Positions 1 through 11,437 of a stretch of 64,000 nucleotides of DNA are shown in pieces. How positions within the stretch are numbered: the first letter of the stretch is position 1; each line of letters begins with the position of its first letter. The notes below the pieces were generated by a model. It did no database searches. It worked only from the letters and a program-made list of their open reading frames with translations, and was not told the DNA's origin. The DNA is from Hemerocallis citrina (lineage: Eukaryota > Streptophyta > Magnoliopsida > Asparagales > Asphodelaceae), in NCBI GenBank assembly GCA_017893485.1, contig CM030368.1:174812004-174876003 (forward strand), in the 5' to 3' direction. Both the position numbers and the translations under genes were made by a program.

Positions 1-1
1 G

Positions 2-771
2 GGACTGCAAAAACTTAATGTTAGAATAAAGTGGCCGAATGATTTATATCTGAATGGACTTAAAGTTGGAGGTATCCTTTGCACCTCAAAATACAGTTCA
101 AAAAAATTCAATGTCTGCACTGGTGAGTATTCTCGACTTCACATAGACATCATTATTCCTAGTTTTCTGGTCTGTTACTAGGTATTATGTAAGAGATTAA
201 GCTAAATTTATCCTGAGCACTGCACTTTTATTTGAATATCTATAGAATTTCATCTAATTAGCAAAAAAAAGAATCAATAGAATTTCATCTTTGTGGCCAT
301 TTTATTCCGGTTTGCTTGTTAAATGGTGCATTATTTGTGAATGTGCTATAGAAAGTTTGCATTTCTTATGTCGCGATCTTTCATCTTTTAGGTATTGGCT
401 TGAATATAGATAATGAGAAACCAACAACATCCTTGAATGCAGCACTACGAGAAATAAGTTCTGTTTCTTCTCAACTGACGAGGGAAGAAATCCTTGCAGC
501 CTTCTTCAATAAATTTGAAGAACTTTATGAAGTTTTTTTGAGTAAAGGTGAACTGTTCCTTCATGACCATCAGATGTAACTTATTTCCTACCTAATTAAT
601 GGATGTTAAATGTGTCTGCTGCTGTTTAAGAAATCAATGCATGTGGTACAATTAGTCCTCTTTTCGTATGAAGCAAATCTGAATTTGACAAGAATGAGAA
701 AATTTCTTATCTTTTCCATATCCAGGTTTCCAAGTTCTTGAGAAGCTATATTATCAAACATGGCTTCACAG
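2..771 (+). CDS. HCS1: Biotin--protein ligase (holocarboxylase synthetase), internal exons
   Basis: Three exons of a eukaryotic biotin ligase, which makes biotinyl-AMP and attaches biotin to a lysine of carboxylases such as acetyl-CoA carboxylase. The exons are 2-122, 392-547 and 726-771, with donors GTGAGT (123), GTGAAC (548) and GTATTT (772) and AG acceptors at 390-391 and 724-725. All junctions are in phase. Exon one encodes the ligase signature RIKWPNDLYLNG followed by VGGIL, which contains the biotin-binding lysine. Exon two opens with GIGLNIDN, the conserved glycine loop, and ends FEELYEVFLSKG. Exon three encodes FQVLEKLYYQTWLH. The gene enters from the left edge, so its N-terminal half is outside. 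The short C-terminal beta-barrel exon expected next was not found downstream in this window. The gene may be truncated, or its next intron may be very long. Confidence 0.88.
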
Positions 772-1026
772 GTATTTGACTAATTGTATTTGTGTTTTGT
801 TACAGGTACACTGCCTATTTATCTCAACATTTGTTAAAATTATATGCAATAACTATAAATGCAGTTTTGTTTCCTTTCAAATAGTTAGATCTTTTGTTAT
901 TTTAAGAATTTTACTTCAACCTTCTAGTTTCTTGCTGATTCTAGTTAAATGAAAGTTCTGTGACTCTCGTGATGAAAATTTGGTTTTAGTTATACATTTT
1001 ATTTTTTGTTTTTGTTATTTAATTAG

Positions 1027-1356
1027 GAGCAACTTAAAGTAGCAGTTGCTGCACATGGTGATTCAATGACTCAAGAGGAGATCCTTCTAGATGTTTTGAA
1101 GCCTAGATCAGGATATTTTCGTGGCAAGGAAACTGCATTAAAAGGTTATTGTAAAGGAAGACAGCAACTTGAGCAACAAAACTTGATCAATGAGCAACAA
1201 AAGAAGATTGAAGAGCAACAGAAAATGATAAAGGAGTTGCAAGAAACTCAAGAAAGAACAACAAGACAAATTGAACAACAAAAGGAAGATATGCAGCGTG
1301 CAATGGATGCAATGAAACAAGAATTGTTGGCACAACTTACAAATAGAGGTGCATGA
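1027..1356 (+). CDS. CACTA/En-Spm transposon ORF1-like exon (Transposase_24 type C-terminus)
   Basis: An AG acceptor at 1025-1026 is followed by an open frame that runs to the TGA at 1354-1356. The frame begins EQLKVAVAAHGDSMTQEEIL and contains the block VLKPRSGYFRGK. A roughly 70-residue glutamine/lysine/glutamate coiled coil follows. A phrase of the form LGPRSGYVRGKG followed by a coiled coil is typical of the C-terminal end of plant Ptta/En/Spm transposon proteins. That family match is from memory and was not searched. The stretch sits 255 bases after the last biotin ligase exon on the same strand, so a CACTA fragment may have landed in the next ligase intron. No CACTA terminal repeats were located. 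It could instead be a host exon of unknown function. Confidence 0.5.
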   Translation, partial: EQLKVAVAAHGDSMTQEEILLDVLKPRSGYFRGKETALKGYCKGRQQLEQQNLINEQQKKIEEQQKMIKELQETQERTTRQIEQQKEDMQRAMDAMKQELLAQLTNRGA

Positions 1357-2445
1357 AATTCCTCGAATGATCAAGGTACTATTAATTTTAGTGGCACTAT
1401 TATGTTGTATTGTTTTGTGCATACAGGTTCCAATAGTTTTGGCAATCTTTCATAGTTTCATTGTATACTGCTGGACTAATCATTATTTCAAATATGTAGG
1501 TACCACGAGAAGGAACTGCATTTGGAGAATTAGAAAATGAAGTCATTGGTTCGGGAGCATATATTTTTGTATCATATTTTGTAATACTAGAAAATAGACT
1601 CTCCTACGAATCCATCGCCTATTCATCAACACATTCTAAGTTTAGTAGCCATGCATATCAGTCAGTTCTTTACATGTCTAGTGTTCAAGCAACAATATAG
1701 GGTCAAATTCTTATGTTTATAATTCCACTGAAAAGTCATTAATAAATCTTACAAAAATCATAATCTGGTCCCTAATAATGTCGATTAACATTCAGTTTAA
1801 TCTCAGTTCATAACTCCACCAACAATCTGTTATTTCAATTAATTCACCGAGATGATACACCTCCAACAGTATTCTAGAAATTTAGACGTTACAGTACTAA
1901 AATATTAATATCTCACAATCTATAAATCAGTTTGTGAAATCGAAGGATGTTATGGATTCTACACTGAGAGGGCTACAATATAAATATATAAAGTTCTAAA
2001 TTTGGGTAAATAGAACTGGGTCAAACCCTCAGTATAAAGTCAGGAAAAGACAGGACAGAAAATTCTAATACTTTCGTTTCAAAAAACTCGATTCACAAAA
2101 AATAGAAATTTATGATCAGAAATACGTTCACGCTCATATTCAATATTTAAATAATAAATTGAAAACTAACATATCTAGAAAATTATTATTTTCACAATAT
2201 CAAATCCATGAATTCAATTATACTAACGCATAGCAATACAATCAAAAATAAATATTGTAATATATATATATATATATAACACAAAGTAAGCTATCAAGTG
2301 GCACTCATTCAATAAGGTTGAAATCAATGGTCCAGATCTAACCTCACAAAACATATTTTCCCGCCCAAAAGTCCCCCCCCCCCAAAAAAAAATCAAATTC
2401 AAATCCCCCCAAAACAACTCCTTTATTTATTTATTTATTTATTTA
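1357..2445. other. AT-rich spacer without recognisable genes
   Basis: No coding region is supported here. The stretch is AT-rich, with many short stops in all frames, an (AT)n run near 2262-2278 and an 11-C run at 2373-2383. A weak resemblance to the 3' terminus of the long LTR DEL-3 occurs near 1957 (TGTTATG, then ATTCTACACTG). It is too short to assign. Confidence 0.5.
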
Positions 2446-2808
2446 TTTCTCTCTCTCATTCTCTCTCTATTTACTTAGAAATTTATATTTTTAGATTTCA
2501 GGTTTGTAAAATTTTAGTTTTTTAATGAATTTTTTAATTGATCATGTTACATTGAAAATAGCAAATATCTCATCGACAGTTAAATTTCATTATTTTCCAC
2601 ACTCAAAGTTCTAAGAAGTTGAATTTTACACCCTCATTTATAATTATTTTTCAACATATACTAATGGAAACATGGACTTTTATTTACAACTATTGTTTTA
2701 CTATTCAATCTTGAGCTACATAATTGTTGTTTTACTGTTTACAAGACTTTCATATGTTGTATCGTTCCGAAGACGTGCCGTAGGCACGTGCCCACGGGCA
2801 AATCTAGT
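2446..2808 (+). mobile_element. Helitron-like 3' terminus, possible short non-autonomous copy
   Basis: The sequence around 2772-2808 shows the layout of a Helitron 3' end. There is a GC-rich hairpin (CGTGCC, GTA, GGCACG at 2774-2788), a second short hairpin (TGCCC, AC, GGGCA), then AAAT and the terminal CTAGT at 2804-2808. Helitrons end in CTRRT after a hairpin and insert between A and T. Here the next base is A rather than T, which weakens the call. A TCTCTC start near 2446 is a possible 5' end, but that stretch is also simple repeat. No RepHel gene is present. Confidence 0.45.
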
Positions 2809-3711
2809 ATATATATAAAATTTGTAGTTGTGATTGTGAGTGGTGAATGCAACATGATGATCTTGACAAGGAATTTATAAGGATTCTTCTAAGAATAAAG
2901 AATCGAAAGAAATCAAATGGGAATAGTTATTTATGGATACAACAAGTAATTCAAGATTCGAATAAATCAAGAAGGCATTGTGAACAAGAATCGATAATAC
3001 GATAGATCAATGAGAATTAGAACTACTTGTAAGGGTTCAAAAAACGCTTGAAATATGGATGAATAACGGGAAGAAGAGAAGCAACACGGAAAGCAATAAC
3101 AAAAAAAGGGAGCAACAATGGCAACAAAGAAGTCAACAACAAGGTCAGTAACAAATAATGACTACGATAGCGACGATAACAACTATGGCAGTGACGTCAG
3201 TTTGTATGGATGCAGCAAGAGTTTGGGTATGATGAGTGCAGGTTAAAGGTTGAGGTCGGGATGCAAGAGTTTGGGTTTGAGGTGGAGATAGTTGTTTGGG
3301 TGGTCGGAAAGATGGAGATGGATAGTGAGGTGGTGTTGGTTACTGTTCTGGTGATGATGGAGGTGGCTAGTCAGGATACAAGGTTGTGGTAATGCTAGAT
3401 GTGGAGTTGAAGGAGGTCGGGTGTTGAAGGCCGTCGAGTAAGATGGTGGTGGTGTTGTAGTTTGGGTTTGTTGTGGGTTGGAGGTGACGGTGTGGTGTGC
3501 GGGATTTGATGGAAGCAAGGAATGTCAGGATAGGTTGAGGGTGGAGTTGATTAGGGTTAAGAGAGTGATTAGGGGATGGTTAACATATATAGGAGGGGTA
3601 GGTGGATAGGTTTCGCATTTCGGGTTGTGTTTGAATTAAAATTTGGGCTTGGGTTGAATTCAAATAAAAGATTCACAGTCATTTAGAATGGCTATACAAG
3701 ATTCGGGCTTT
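2809..3711 (-). repeat. DEL-1: remnant of a long Tekay/Del-like LTR, left part
   Basis: This stretch flanks TAT-1 on the left, and 26937-27051 flanks it on the right. Together they read as one long LTR on the minus strand. The minus strand starts TGTAACTCCC at 27051. It has a TATA-like box at 3585-3592, followed by a purine-rich leader similar in style to DEL-2. The left terminus was not found; the stretch may be cut by the Helitron-like end at 2808. No reliable gene is present. The short frames at 3210-3518 are leader sequence. Confidence 0.45.
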
Positions 3712-3716
3712 AACAC

Positions 3717-4295
3717 TGTTGCTGTTGATTTTGGTGTGGGAGCCAACCGATGAATTTGTGAATTTTTTTGGAAACAATAAAGCAAACATGTTGCCTTTCA
3801 CCGGTGTTTGACTGGTTTCTTGTGGCTGCCGTTGACCTGCAAAAAAAGTTCGATACACCGGGATGGATCCCGGCGACGAACCCACCGACGCTCTTGTCAG
3901 TAATCAAAAAGATTATGAAAGAGCTTTATGTGGAAAAAGATTGATTACCTTGTTATGGTGGGAGGATAGGGGTATTTATAGTCACCTTTATAGACAGTTT
4001 AGAGATAATCATTTATCCCTATGTCCCGGTATTTTTGGATAAGATGTAGAGTTTAAATTGTTTCATAGAGATAACCATGAATTTGAATCTCTTTAAATGA
4101 CCTGGGCTGGTTTATAATGGGTTGTCACCTTGACCCAGTAGGACAGATCCGTTTATTGGTTATTGGGCTTTGAAGAAAGACCCAGTTCTCATTTCAGACC
4201 CGTTTGTAAGTGCAATTACCGTTTTACCCCTGTAAGCTTTAAGATTCGTGCCCGATTTGAACGGTCCCGATTTGGTTCTATTTTTAGCCGTATCA
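3717..4295 (-). repeat. TAT-1 3' LTR
   Basis: A 579-bp LTR. On the minus strand it starts TGATACGGC and ends CAGCAACA. A TATA box on the minus strand (TATAAATA) lies near 3969-3977, inside a segment shared with all TAT LTRs here. The polypurine tract lies just to the right on the plus strand, reading on the minus strand AGGAGTAGGGGGCTTG before TGATA. Confidence 0.9.
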
Positions 4296-6480
4296 CAAGC
4301 CCCCTACTCCTAAAGACTGAGTTTTACAGCCTTTGAGGAGTAGTTTGCCCATTTTTAATGGCTTATAGAATTTATCGGAGTTCTCAGGGAGTTTGGATCT
4401 TGCTCGAGGTGTAACGGTGATTTTCTGAGCTTGTAAAATACCCAAAATTATTCTCAGAATTTTCTGGATTTTTTATGATTTTTCCAGATTTTTCTGAATT
4501 AATCATTTTTTGAATTTTTTTATTCAATTTCCGAATTCAAATAATTAATTATCGAAAATTTTAATTAGTTATTCTAATTTAATAATTATTATTTTTCAGA
4601 ATTTTAAAATTATTTTCCGAGTTAATAATTATTTTTAGAATTTTTAATTAATTTTTCGGATTTTTAAATAGTTAATTCAAATAAATAAATAAATACCTAA
4701 TGACGTGGTGCAAGCCTGTGCATTGATCACAATTAAGAGAGCACGCATTGCGAGGAGACAAAATTTTCCCCATTTCGACGTCGGTGGCAAGAGCGCTCGG
4801 ATCGAGCTGTCGAAGTCCAAATCGCTGACACATGGCGCGGTCAACGTTGACAAAAAAAATTCTTCCTCTCTCCTGGACTTCGGCTTCGACCATCTTCCTT
4901 CTTCTTCGACTTAGCCTTTCGCCCTTCTTCTTCGTCATCGACTTCAACCCTGGCCAACGAGTTGGGGAGGGCCACCGAAGCTCGATGAGGAGAGCCCTGG
5001 AGCTTGACGGAGGGTGCTCGACAACAGTGGAGAGGAGAGCTCAACAGAGCTCGTTCGTGGGAGCTCGAGCTCAGGGGTTCGACGAAGCTTCGATAAGGAA
5101 GGAGCATGGCGAGGAGGGGAGCTCGAGCTCGGAGTTCGACAAATCTTCAATGAGCTCAGGGACATTGAAGGGGAGCTCGACGAGTGGCAGCGAGGAAAGG
5201 AGTTCGAGCTTGACGACGGCCTTGGAGCTCGACGCTAGGGAGGAGCTCGAGTTCGGCAGTTAGTTGGAGGCAAGGAGTTCGACAGAGCTCTACTGCACTG
5301 GAGAGGAGCTTAACGGCAGTTGCGAGGGGTTCGACAGCAGTGGGGTTCGACAACGTTGGAGCTCGGCGAAATGGGGGAGAGCTCGTCGTCGTGGAGGCTC
5401 GTCGATTGTGGAGACGAGTTTGGCAAAATCCCCACACTGACGTGATTGCGAGCTTGGGTGAGGGAGCTCGGCAAGGGGATGAGCTCGTCAGAGTTTCAGC
5501 GACGGCAGAGTTCAGCAATGGGGGCAACTCGACGAGGAGCTCGTGAAGGGGAGCTCGGTTGCCACTCGAGTTCGGCGAAGGTGATGGTGAGGCCGAACTC
5601 GGCAGGAGTCGGGGATCGGTGTTGGAGGAGAGCTCGGCAGTGGGGGGTCGAGCTGGCGATGGAAGTGTAGGACTTTTGGGGGGAAATTGCTTTTCGCAGG
5701 AGAAAGAAGAGAGAGAGAGTTGCGGGTGTGGGTTTCTAACGGGTTCACACCCGACCCGTTAACCCATCAAATTTTATTATTATTATTATTTTTCACTTTT
5801 TTTGTGCGAATCTGAGCCGTCAATCCAGATTTGAGCACGAATCTTGAGGCGGAGTGTTTTTCTCCATTTTCTAGTTCAGTGGCAAGAATGCTCGGATCCA
5901 GTTTCCGAACCCAGGAGAGGCTTCGGCAGCTTGACACATGGCGGTCAATTAGTTGACCGCTGACTATTGACTGTCTCATTTTTTGATTTAATCATAACTG
6001 TTGATCAAGATCGAGCGCGCATCGGGAGGCAGAGTTTTTTCCTCATTTTGACGTCGGTGGCAAGAACACTCGGCACTTGTTGCCAAAGTCCAGGAGGGCG
6101 ACACGTGGCACGTTGACTGTTGACTGGTCATCGCACTTTCTTGTATTTGGACGTCGGTGGCAAGAGCGCTCAGTACTTGTTGTCGAAGTCCAGGAGGGCG
6201 ACACATGGCGTGTTGACTATTGACCAGTCAACGTCATTTCTCGCATTTGGACGTCGGTGGCAAGAACGCTCGGTGAGAGCTGCCGAGGGCCAGGAAGGCT
6301 TCAGCGCAGCTATATTGTAACCGACGTTCCCAGTGTTATGGAGGTTGGATTGGGACATGTGATCCCTCGTTTTGAAGCTGACTCAAAGATCTACAATTTC
6401 TTTTAAGAAGTTAGTTGAAGAATTACCCTTCTTCATATTCAAAATAGTCCTGCAACATCTTTGCCTTCATGAAGTTGAGA
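4296..6480. other. TAT-1 3' spacer with shared hairpin motif and GAGCTC-rich tract
   Basis: There is no antisense gene here, although TAT-2 and TAT-3 carry one at this position. Positions 4440-4690 are very AT-rich. Copies of a motif close to GTCGGTGGCAAGAGCGCTCG occur at about 4782, 5876, 6052, 6150 and 6250, in units that also contain GACACGTGGC-like boxes. The same motif is arrayed in TAT-2. Positions 4950-5670 are dominated by GAGCTCG words at irregular spacing. The open frames in that tract (for example 4832-5263) are low-complexity and are not accepted as genes. Confidence 0.6.
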
Positions 6481-6492
6481 AGAGCTTTGTAT

Positions 6493-6955
6493 GACTCTAG
6501 GAGGGATCTGCTCTTGGAGGCAGGTTTTAGGGAGCGTCTCTAGACGAGTTAGGCTCCGAACTCTCTTGGAAGAAGGCCGCTCAGGAGGTGAGCGGGAGGA
6601 GGAGCATAGTCAGACTCTAGGAGAAAGCCATTTGGGAGACGAGTTTGAGGAGAACTCTAGGGAAGAGTTGAGCTCCAAACTCGTTTGGAAGAAGGCTGCT
6701 CGAGAGGAAAGCGGAGCGAAGAGCATCGCTAGGCTCTAGGAGAGAGCCGTTTGGGAGACAAGTTTGAGGAGCAACCCTAGGGGAAAGTTGAGCTCCGCTT
6801 TCATTGAGAAGAAGGCCGCTCAGGAGGAGAGCGGAGCAAAGAGAGTGGAGCAAAGAGCATCACTAGGCTCTAGGAGAGCCGTTTGGGATACAATTTTGAG
6901 GAGCAACTCTAAGGAAGAGTTGAGCTCCGAACTTACTTGTGGGAAAATTTAACCA
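6493..6955. repeat. TAT-1 tandem repeat, about 120-bp unit, about four copies
   Basis: The word GACTCTAGGAG or GGCTCTAGGAG recurs at 6493, 6613, 6732 and 6866. Each copy continues with GTTTGAGGAG, GAGTTGAGCTCCGAACTC and AAGAAGGCCGCTC blocks. Spacings are 120, 119 and 134; the longer step contains a short internal duplication of GGAGCAAAGAG. This lies between the conserved 115-bp array and the 3' LTR. Confidence 0.8.
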
Positions 6956-7072
6956 GTAGTGGGAGTAGTATGAATGTTCGTTTTGAGCCCCGAAACCGCA
7001 TACTTGCAATCTGTAAAGGCAATTTTGAACTATGATTGTGAACTTCGAACTAGTTGTTACGAAGCTATCAAC

Positions 7073-7425
7073 GAGTTGTAGGAGAAATTCCGAATGGTGA
7101 GATGCTCTGCACTTGCTTGTTCGCAAGCGGCTAAAGCGGTGTCGATCAAGTGTTGGACTCCAAACTTGTTGTTTGAGGGGGTTCAATGAGTTGTAGGAGC
7201 AATTCCGAATGGTGAGCTACTTCGCACTTGCTCGTTCGCAAGCGACTAAAGTGACGTCGAACCAAGTGTTGACTTGTTGTTTGAGGATTTAACGAGTTGT
7301 TGGAGCAATTCCGAATGGTGAGCTGCTCCGCACTTGCTCGTTCGCAAGCGGTTAAAGCGGCGTCGAACCAAGTGTTGGACTCCAAAACCATTTTTTTGAG
7401 CTTAGTAAGTTGTGGGAGCAGCCCT
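7073..7425. repeat. TAT-1 copy of the shared 115-bp tandem repeat
   Basis: GAGTTGTAGGAG-like starts occur at 7073, 7188 and 7294, with a decayed one near 7405. Each is followed by CAATTCCGAATGGTGA and TCGAACCAAGTGTTGGACTCC. The same unit is found in TAT-2 (116 bp) and TAT-3 (115 bp) at the corresponding place. Confidence 0.85.
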
Positions 7426-7619
7426 GTAGGACAAGCTGGACTTTGAACTTACCGTTTAACGAGTCGTAGATGTGACTCAGAGAGATAGAAATGAGGCAAA
7501 TGCAATAATTTTCAATAGAAAAAAGCTAATTTTGATTGAAACAAACTAAGTGGCCGCTTCAATGGGGCGAGCCATTATTACATGCTTTTGGCCGTGTTAC
7601 AAGCATCGTCCTTATTGAA

Positions 7620-9137
7620 AACTGAAAACATACTTCTACGATAGGGTGAAGGTCTCTTGGGAGGAGTTCGGTTCTCCCCCCATTGGACCTCCAAGGATAA
7701 GGTGGAGGATGGCCCCAGGTTCGGAGCCTTGGAGCTCATTGGGCCTTTCAGTTCGATTGTTGGCTCCTCGAGGTGGAAGATCGACCTCGTCCTTTCTGAC
7801 GAACTTGGCCAGGTGTCCTCGCAGTATGAGTTCTTCAATCTCCTCTTTGAGAGTCCTATAATCATTCGTGTCGTGGCCGTGGTCCCTATGGAAGCGGCAC
7901 CATTTATCCCTGTTCCTTTTCTTGCCAGGGGTATTCATTCTAGGGGGCGCGAAGTAGACCTTCCTTATCCACCTCCATAAGAACTGTTGATATACTTACA
8001 TTAAGGGGGTGAACTTCTCAAAATGAGTTGGGCCGCACTGGCCAATGTCGTCCCTCTGAAATTTCTGGGACCCTTCTTCGCTTGTACCCTTCCGTTTGTT
8101 CCTGAAAGACGGTTCCTAAAGTCTGGGGGGTTGAGAGCCTCCTCCGCTCGGATGTACTTCTCGCTCCTAAGCAGGAGTTTCGAGAATTTCCGAGGAGGTT
8201 TCTTGGCAAGGGATGCCTTGAGGTCGGCGTTAGTGTCATGTGCCTGAATGCTGCAGAGGCTACCGGTTGATTGAGGGAGGCAATAGACCGGGCTTCGGAG
8301 GTGAAGCGCCGAACGTAATCTCTTTGGCGTTCACCCTTTCTTTGGTTAAGTGCTAGCAAAGATGCTCTTGTTTTCTCGGCTCTGTGACTGCCCACGAAGT
8401 GGGTGAGGAAGTGCTCCTCAAACTGTTCAAATGAGAAGATGGAGGCGGGGGATAAATGGGAGTACCACTCTCGCGTTGGTCCCCTCAATGTTGCTGGGAA
8501 GGCCTTGCAGAGGAACGCATCCGAGGCTTGATGAATCATCATGAGAGTTTTAAAACTCTCGATATGATCGGTCGGGTCTGACTCCCCATGGTAGAATTCA
8601 AAGCGGGGTGACCTAAAGGCTTCGAGGACCAGAGTTTCCATGATGGCCCTAGAGAAGGGGGGTTTGCTTGGGCGAAACCTATTGGACCGTTGTTCTTCTT
8701 CGGGATTGATCTTGTTGAGGAGCCTCTCCATCTCGTGGAGGAGGTGGTGGATAAAGTGATCCCTCTGGTCGGATCTAGTCAACCCTCGGGACTCTCCCTC
8801 ATGAGTGGCGATATGGTGAGGGTTAGGGGCACACAGATCACGACTCGTGGCAATATAAGAGCTCGCATGAAATCTTGTTTGATGTTCTGGAGCTCGGCCC
8901 GAGTGACTGGTGCCCCTCGAGCTCGGCGATCCCTAGGTGTGGCTCAGATTACTAGAATATGACTTCTCTGCTGTTGACGTGGAAGGGACTCCCATCGCCT
9001 CCTCGCGGGAGGGGATCTTCTGGTCCTTGGTCTACGGGGGGTCCGGACTCTCGAGGCCCCTGGGTGCTCAGGTTGAGAGACTTCCTCAAGGGCTCTCCAT
9101 TTATTCAAGTGATTTTGGAGGTCGACCCCGTGCTGAC
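7620..9137 (-). pseudogene. TAT-1 gag, C-terminal part
   Basis: This is the larger piece of the gag capsid/nucleocapsid gene. The gene continues at 25977-26279 on the far side of DEL-2. Reading across the CTGAC duplication restores the frame: residues ending LRQVILNRQ on the right join HGVDLQNHLNKW on the left. The stretch 8018-8782 holds the Retrotrans_gag domain, with DPTDHIESFKTLMM, GPTREWYSHL and RKGERQRDYVRRF. A frameshift near 8190 separates it from 7636-7938. That second part carries the zinc-knuckle-like WCRFHRDHGHDTNDY, in which the final cysteine of the TAT-2 version (NNC) is replaced by tyrosine. The frame ends just after the gag/protease border at SQETFTLS. Pol is absent and the tandem-repeat zone follows directly. 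Further stops lie at 8944 and elsewhere. Confidence 0.85.
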
Positions 9138-9517
9138 TGTCATGCCCCGCTTCCCAAAAATACAGAATACGAGTACAAGACATTGGCCCAGCGAATGACT
9201 AACGTCACCCAGAAGTTGTTTATCCGATTAACTTAACAATATGATCAATACAGAACAATTGTGCAGGCAATAATAATAATCTCATGAACAATAATACTTG
9301 GAATAAACAATATGAAATATCCAAATACAATAATAATCCAACACATGGAAACAAAAATAGCAATATTCGGGTCAAAAGCCCACAATACCATGAAATAACA
9401 ATAGTTCAATAATTAAGTCTCCATGACAAAAACAATTATTTATTAAGCGGCGATGCAATCAATTTCTTCACCAATGTTGTTCTACCAATCCATCAAGCAA
9501 TTCTCCGTCAACACCTG

Positions 9518-10083
9518 TGTTACCGCTGAATCTGGTGTGGGGGCAAACAGATAGTATTTGTGGATTCTTAGGGAAACTGAATAATCAAAACCTTAACCTT
9601 TTCTGCCGGAGTTTGACCGTTGACTCCCGCCGTTCACCTGCAAAAAGTGCGATACACTGGGGTTGATCCCGGCGACGCACCCTCCGACACTCAAGTTAGT
9701 AATCAGAGAAGATTATGAAAGAGCGTAAATTGGCAAAAGATTGATTACCTCTTAAAAGTGGTGGATGGGGGGTATTTATAGCTGCTTTTGGGATCAGTTT
9801 AGGAATGAAATCCCTAATTCCCAGTGAAAGGAAGGAGCGAATCAGGGCCGTTGATTGAATACAATCAGAAACCCTAATTCTATCCAGCTGAACCGGGTTT
9901 CTTGCGGGTTGGGACCCGCACCCAGTTGAGATGGATCTGTTGGAGGGTTATTGGGCTTTTGGAGAAAATAGCCAGAACCCGTTTCAGACCCGCTTATAGG
10001 TGAAATTACCATTTTACCCCCAAACTTTAAGATTCGTGCCCGATTTGGATGGTTCTGATTTAACCCTATTTTTAGCCATATCA
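9518..10083 (-). repeat. TAT-2 3' LTR
   Basis: A 566-bp LTR. The minus strand runs TGATATGGC to GCGGTAACA. The polypurine tract on the minus strand (GGTGGGGGGCTCG) abuts it at 10084-10096. Its left neighbour is the ACCTG target duplication. Confidence 0.93.
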
Positions 10084-10651
10084 CGAGCCCCCCACCGCGA
10101 AGACTAAGTTTGATCAGTCTTTGAGGAGTAGTTTTATTGTTTTAATGGCTTGCGGAGTTGTATCGGAGCCCAAATAGGAGGTAACAAATCCTTGTATGGG
10201 GGATTATGGCAATTGTTGAGTTAGTTGCGTGCTCAAGGTTATTCTTGAGCTCTCTTGGGCTTCTGGTGATTTTTCTTAATTTTGCGAAGTGGTAATTTGT
10301 TATTCGGGGGTCTTAATTAACCATTCTAAGCAATAATTATTTACCTAGGGGCTCAAGAGTATTTCCCCGGATTTATAATTATTTTTAGAATTTTTAATTA
10401 GTTTTTCTGAATTTTAAATCATTTTTCGCAATATTTAGGTAGATGATTCGCTGTTATTTCCTCCATTTCATGACCCATGTGCTTCGGCTTCGTTTCCGAC
10501 CCCTCCGAACCCTCGCCCCGAAGGGGGCCAAGGTCCCTGGGGGTTCGGCACATAATTCCGAAGAGCGTAGATACTTCGGCCGGCCTGTAGGTGCGAAGAA
10601 GGCGTTCGGCGGACTTTTGCCGAAGTCGGGGCGACTTTCTTCATGTAAGAG

Positions 10652-11030
10652 GGTCGGTGGCAAGAGCGTTCGGCAACATGCGCCGAGGTTCATTTTTTTC
10701 CATTTAACATGGTCGGTGGCAAGAACGCTCGGCAGAATGTGCCGAGGTCCAACTTTTTCCATGTAACATGGTCGGTGGCAAGAACGCTCGGCAGCACGTG
10801 CCGAGGTTCAGTTTTTTCCATGTGACAATTTTTTCCATGTAACATGGTCGGTGATAAGAACGCTCGGCAGCATGCGCCGAGGTTCAAATTTTTTTTTATG
10901 TAACATGGTCGGTGGCAAGAACGCTCGATAGCATGTGCCGAGGTCCAATTTTTTCCATGTAACAATTTTTTCCATGTAACATGGTCGGTGGTAAGAACGC
11001 TCGGCAGCATGTCCCGAGGTCTTGGGTTGT
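10652..11030. repeat. TAT-2 hairpin array, six copies of GGTCGGTGGCAAGAACGCTCGG units
   Basis: Copies start at 10652, 10711, 10770, 10846, 10907 and 10983, a 59-76 bp spacing. Each unit contains CTCGGCA, about five bases, then TGCCGAG, which would fold as a 7-bp stem, plus TTTTTTCCATGTAACAT between units. The array lies directly upstream of the antisense promoter. Stem sequences vary between copies, but most keep pairing. Confidence 0.8.
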
Positions 11031-11268
11031 GATTTTTGCCGGCATAGGAAACGTCAGGCTGAGTCTACGTCTTCTGAACTTCTGACAGATGTGATAGCCA
11101 TTGATGTGATGACTGCTGGGCTTCTGACAACTCTGACTGATGTGACTGCCATTAATGCGATGGTACAGCTAGGTGCGGTAAATAATGTGACGGTTCAGAT
11201 CATTTTGTCGCCTTGTGTAAATGGGCTAGCTCTTTGGGCCCATTAACCTCGTTTTGTGTGCCAAGCTT

Positions 11269-11276
11269 CTATAAAA
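11269..11276 (+). promoter_or_regulatory. Candidate TATA box of the TAT-2 antisense gene
   Basis: CTATAAAA lies about 165 bases upstream of the ATG at 11438 and is followed by a pyrimidine-rich CACCCCCCTCTC. A CTTCAAGGTAATT word at 11398-11410, before the ATG, matches CATCAAGGTAATT in TAT-3 at 42004-42016. That conservation suggests a conserved 5' untranslated region. Confidence 0.5.
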
Positions 11277-11437
11277 CCTCACCCCCCTCTCATTTTTCAC
11301 TCTTCCAAACTTTTACTCAGACGGTGAATTTGTGCTAGAGAGAGCTCACGGTGATCATCCATCGCTTTCCGGTGAAAATTTCGACAGCACACATCACTTC
11401 AAGGTAATTTATACTTAGTCGTTTTTCAAGTATAAAT

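Noticed and set aside
1457..1475. TTCAT followed by TGTATACTGC as left end of DEL-1
   Set aside because: The TTCAT matches the bases after 27051, but the terminus does not resemble the ends of DEL-2 or DEL-3; probably chance.
4832..5663. Overlapping open frames rich in S, E, L and R
   Set aside because: They are readings of GAGCTC-rich low-complexity DNA in several frames and both strands, with no conserved counterpart in the other TAT elements.
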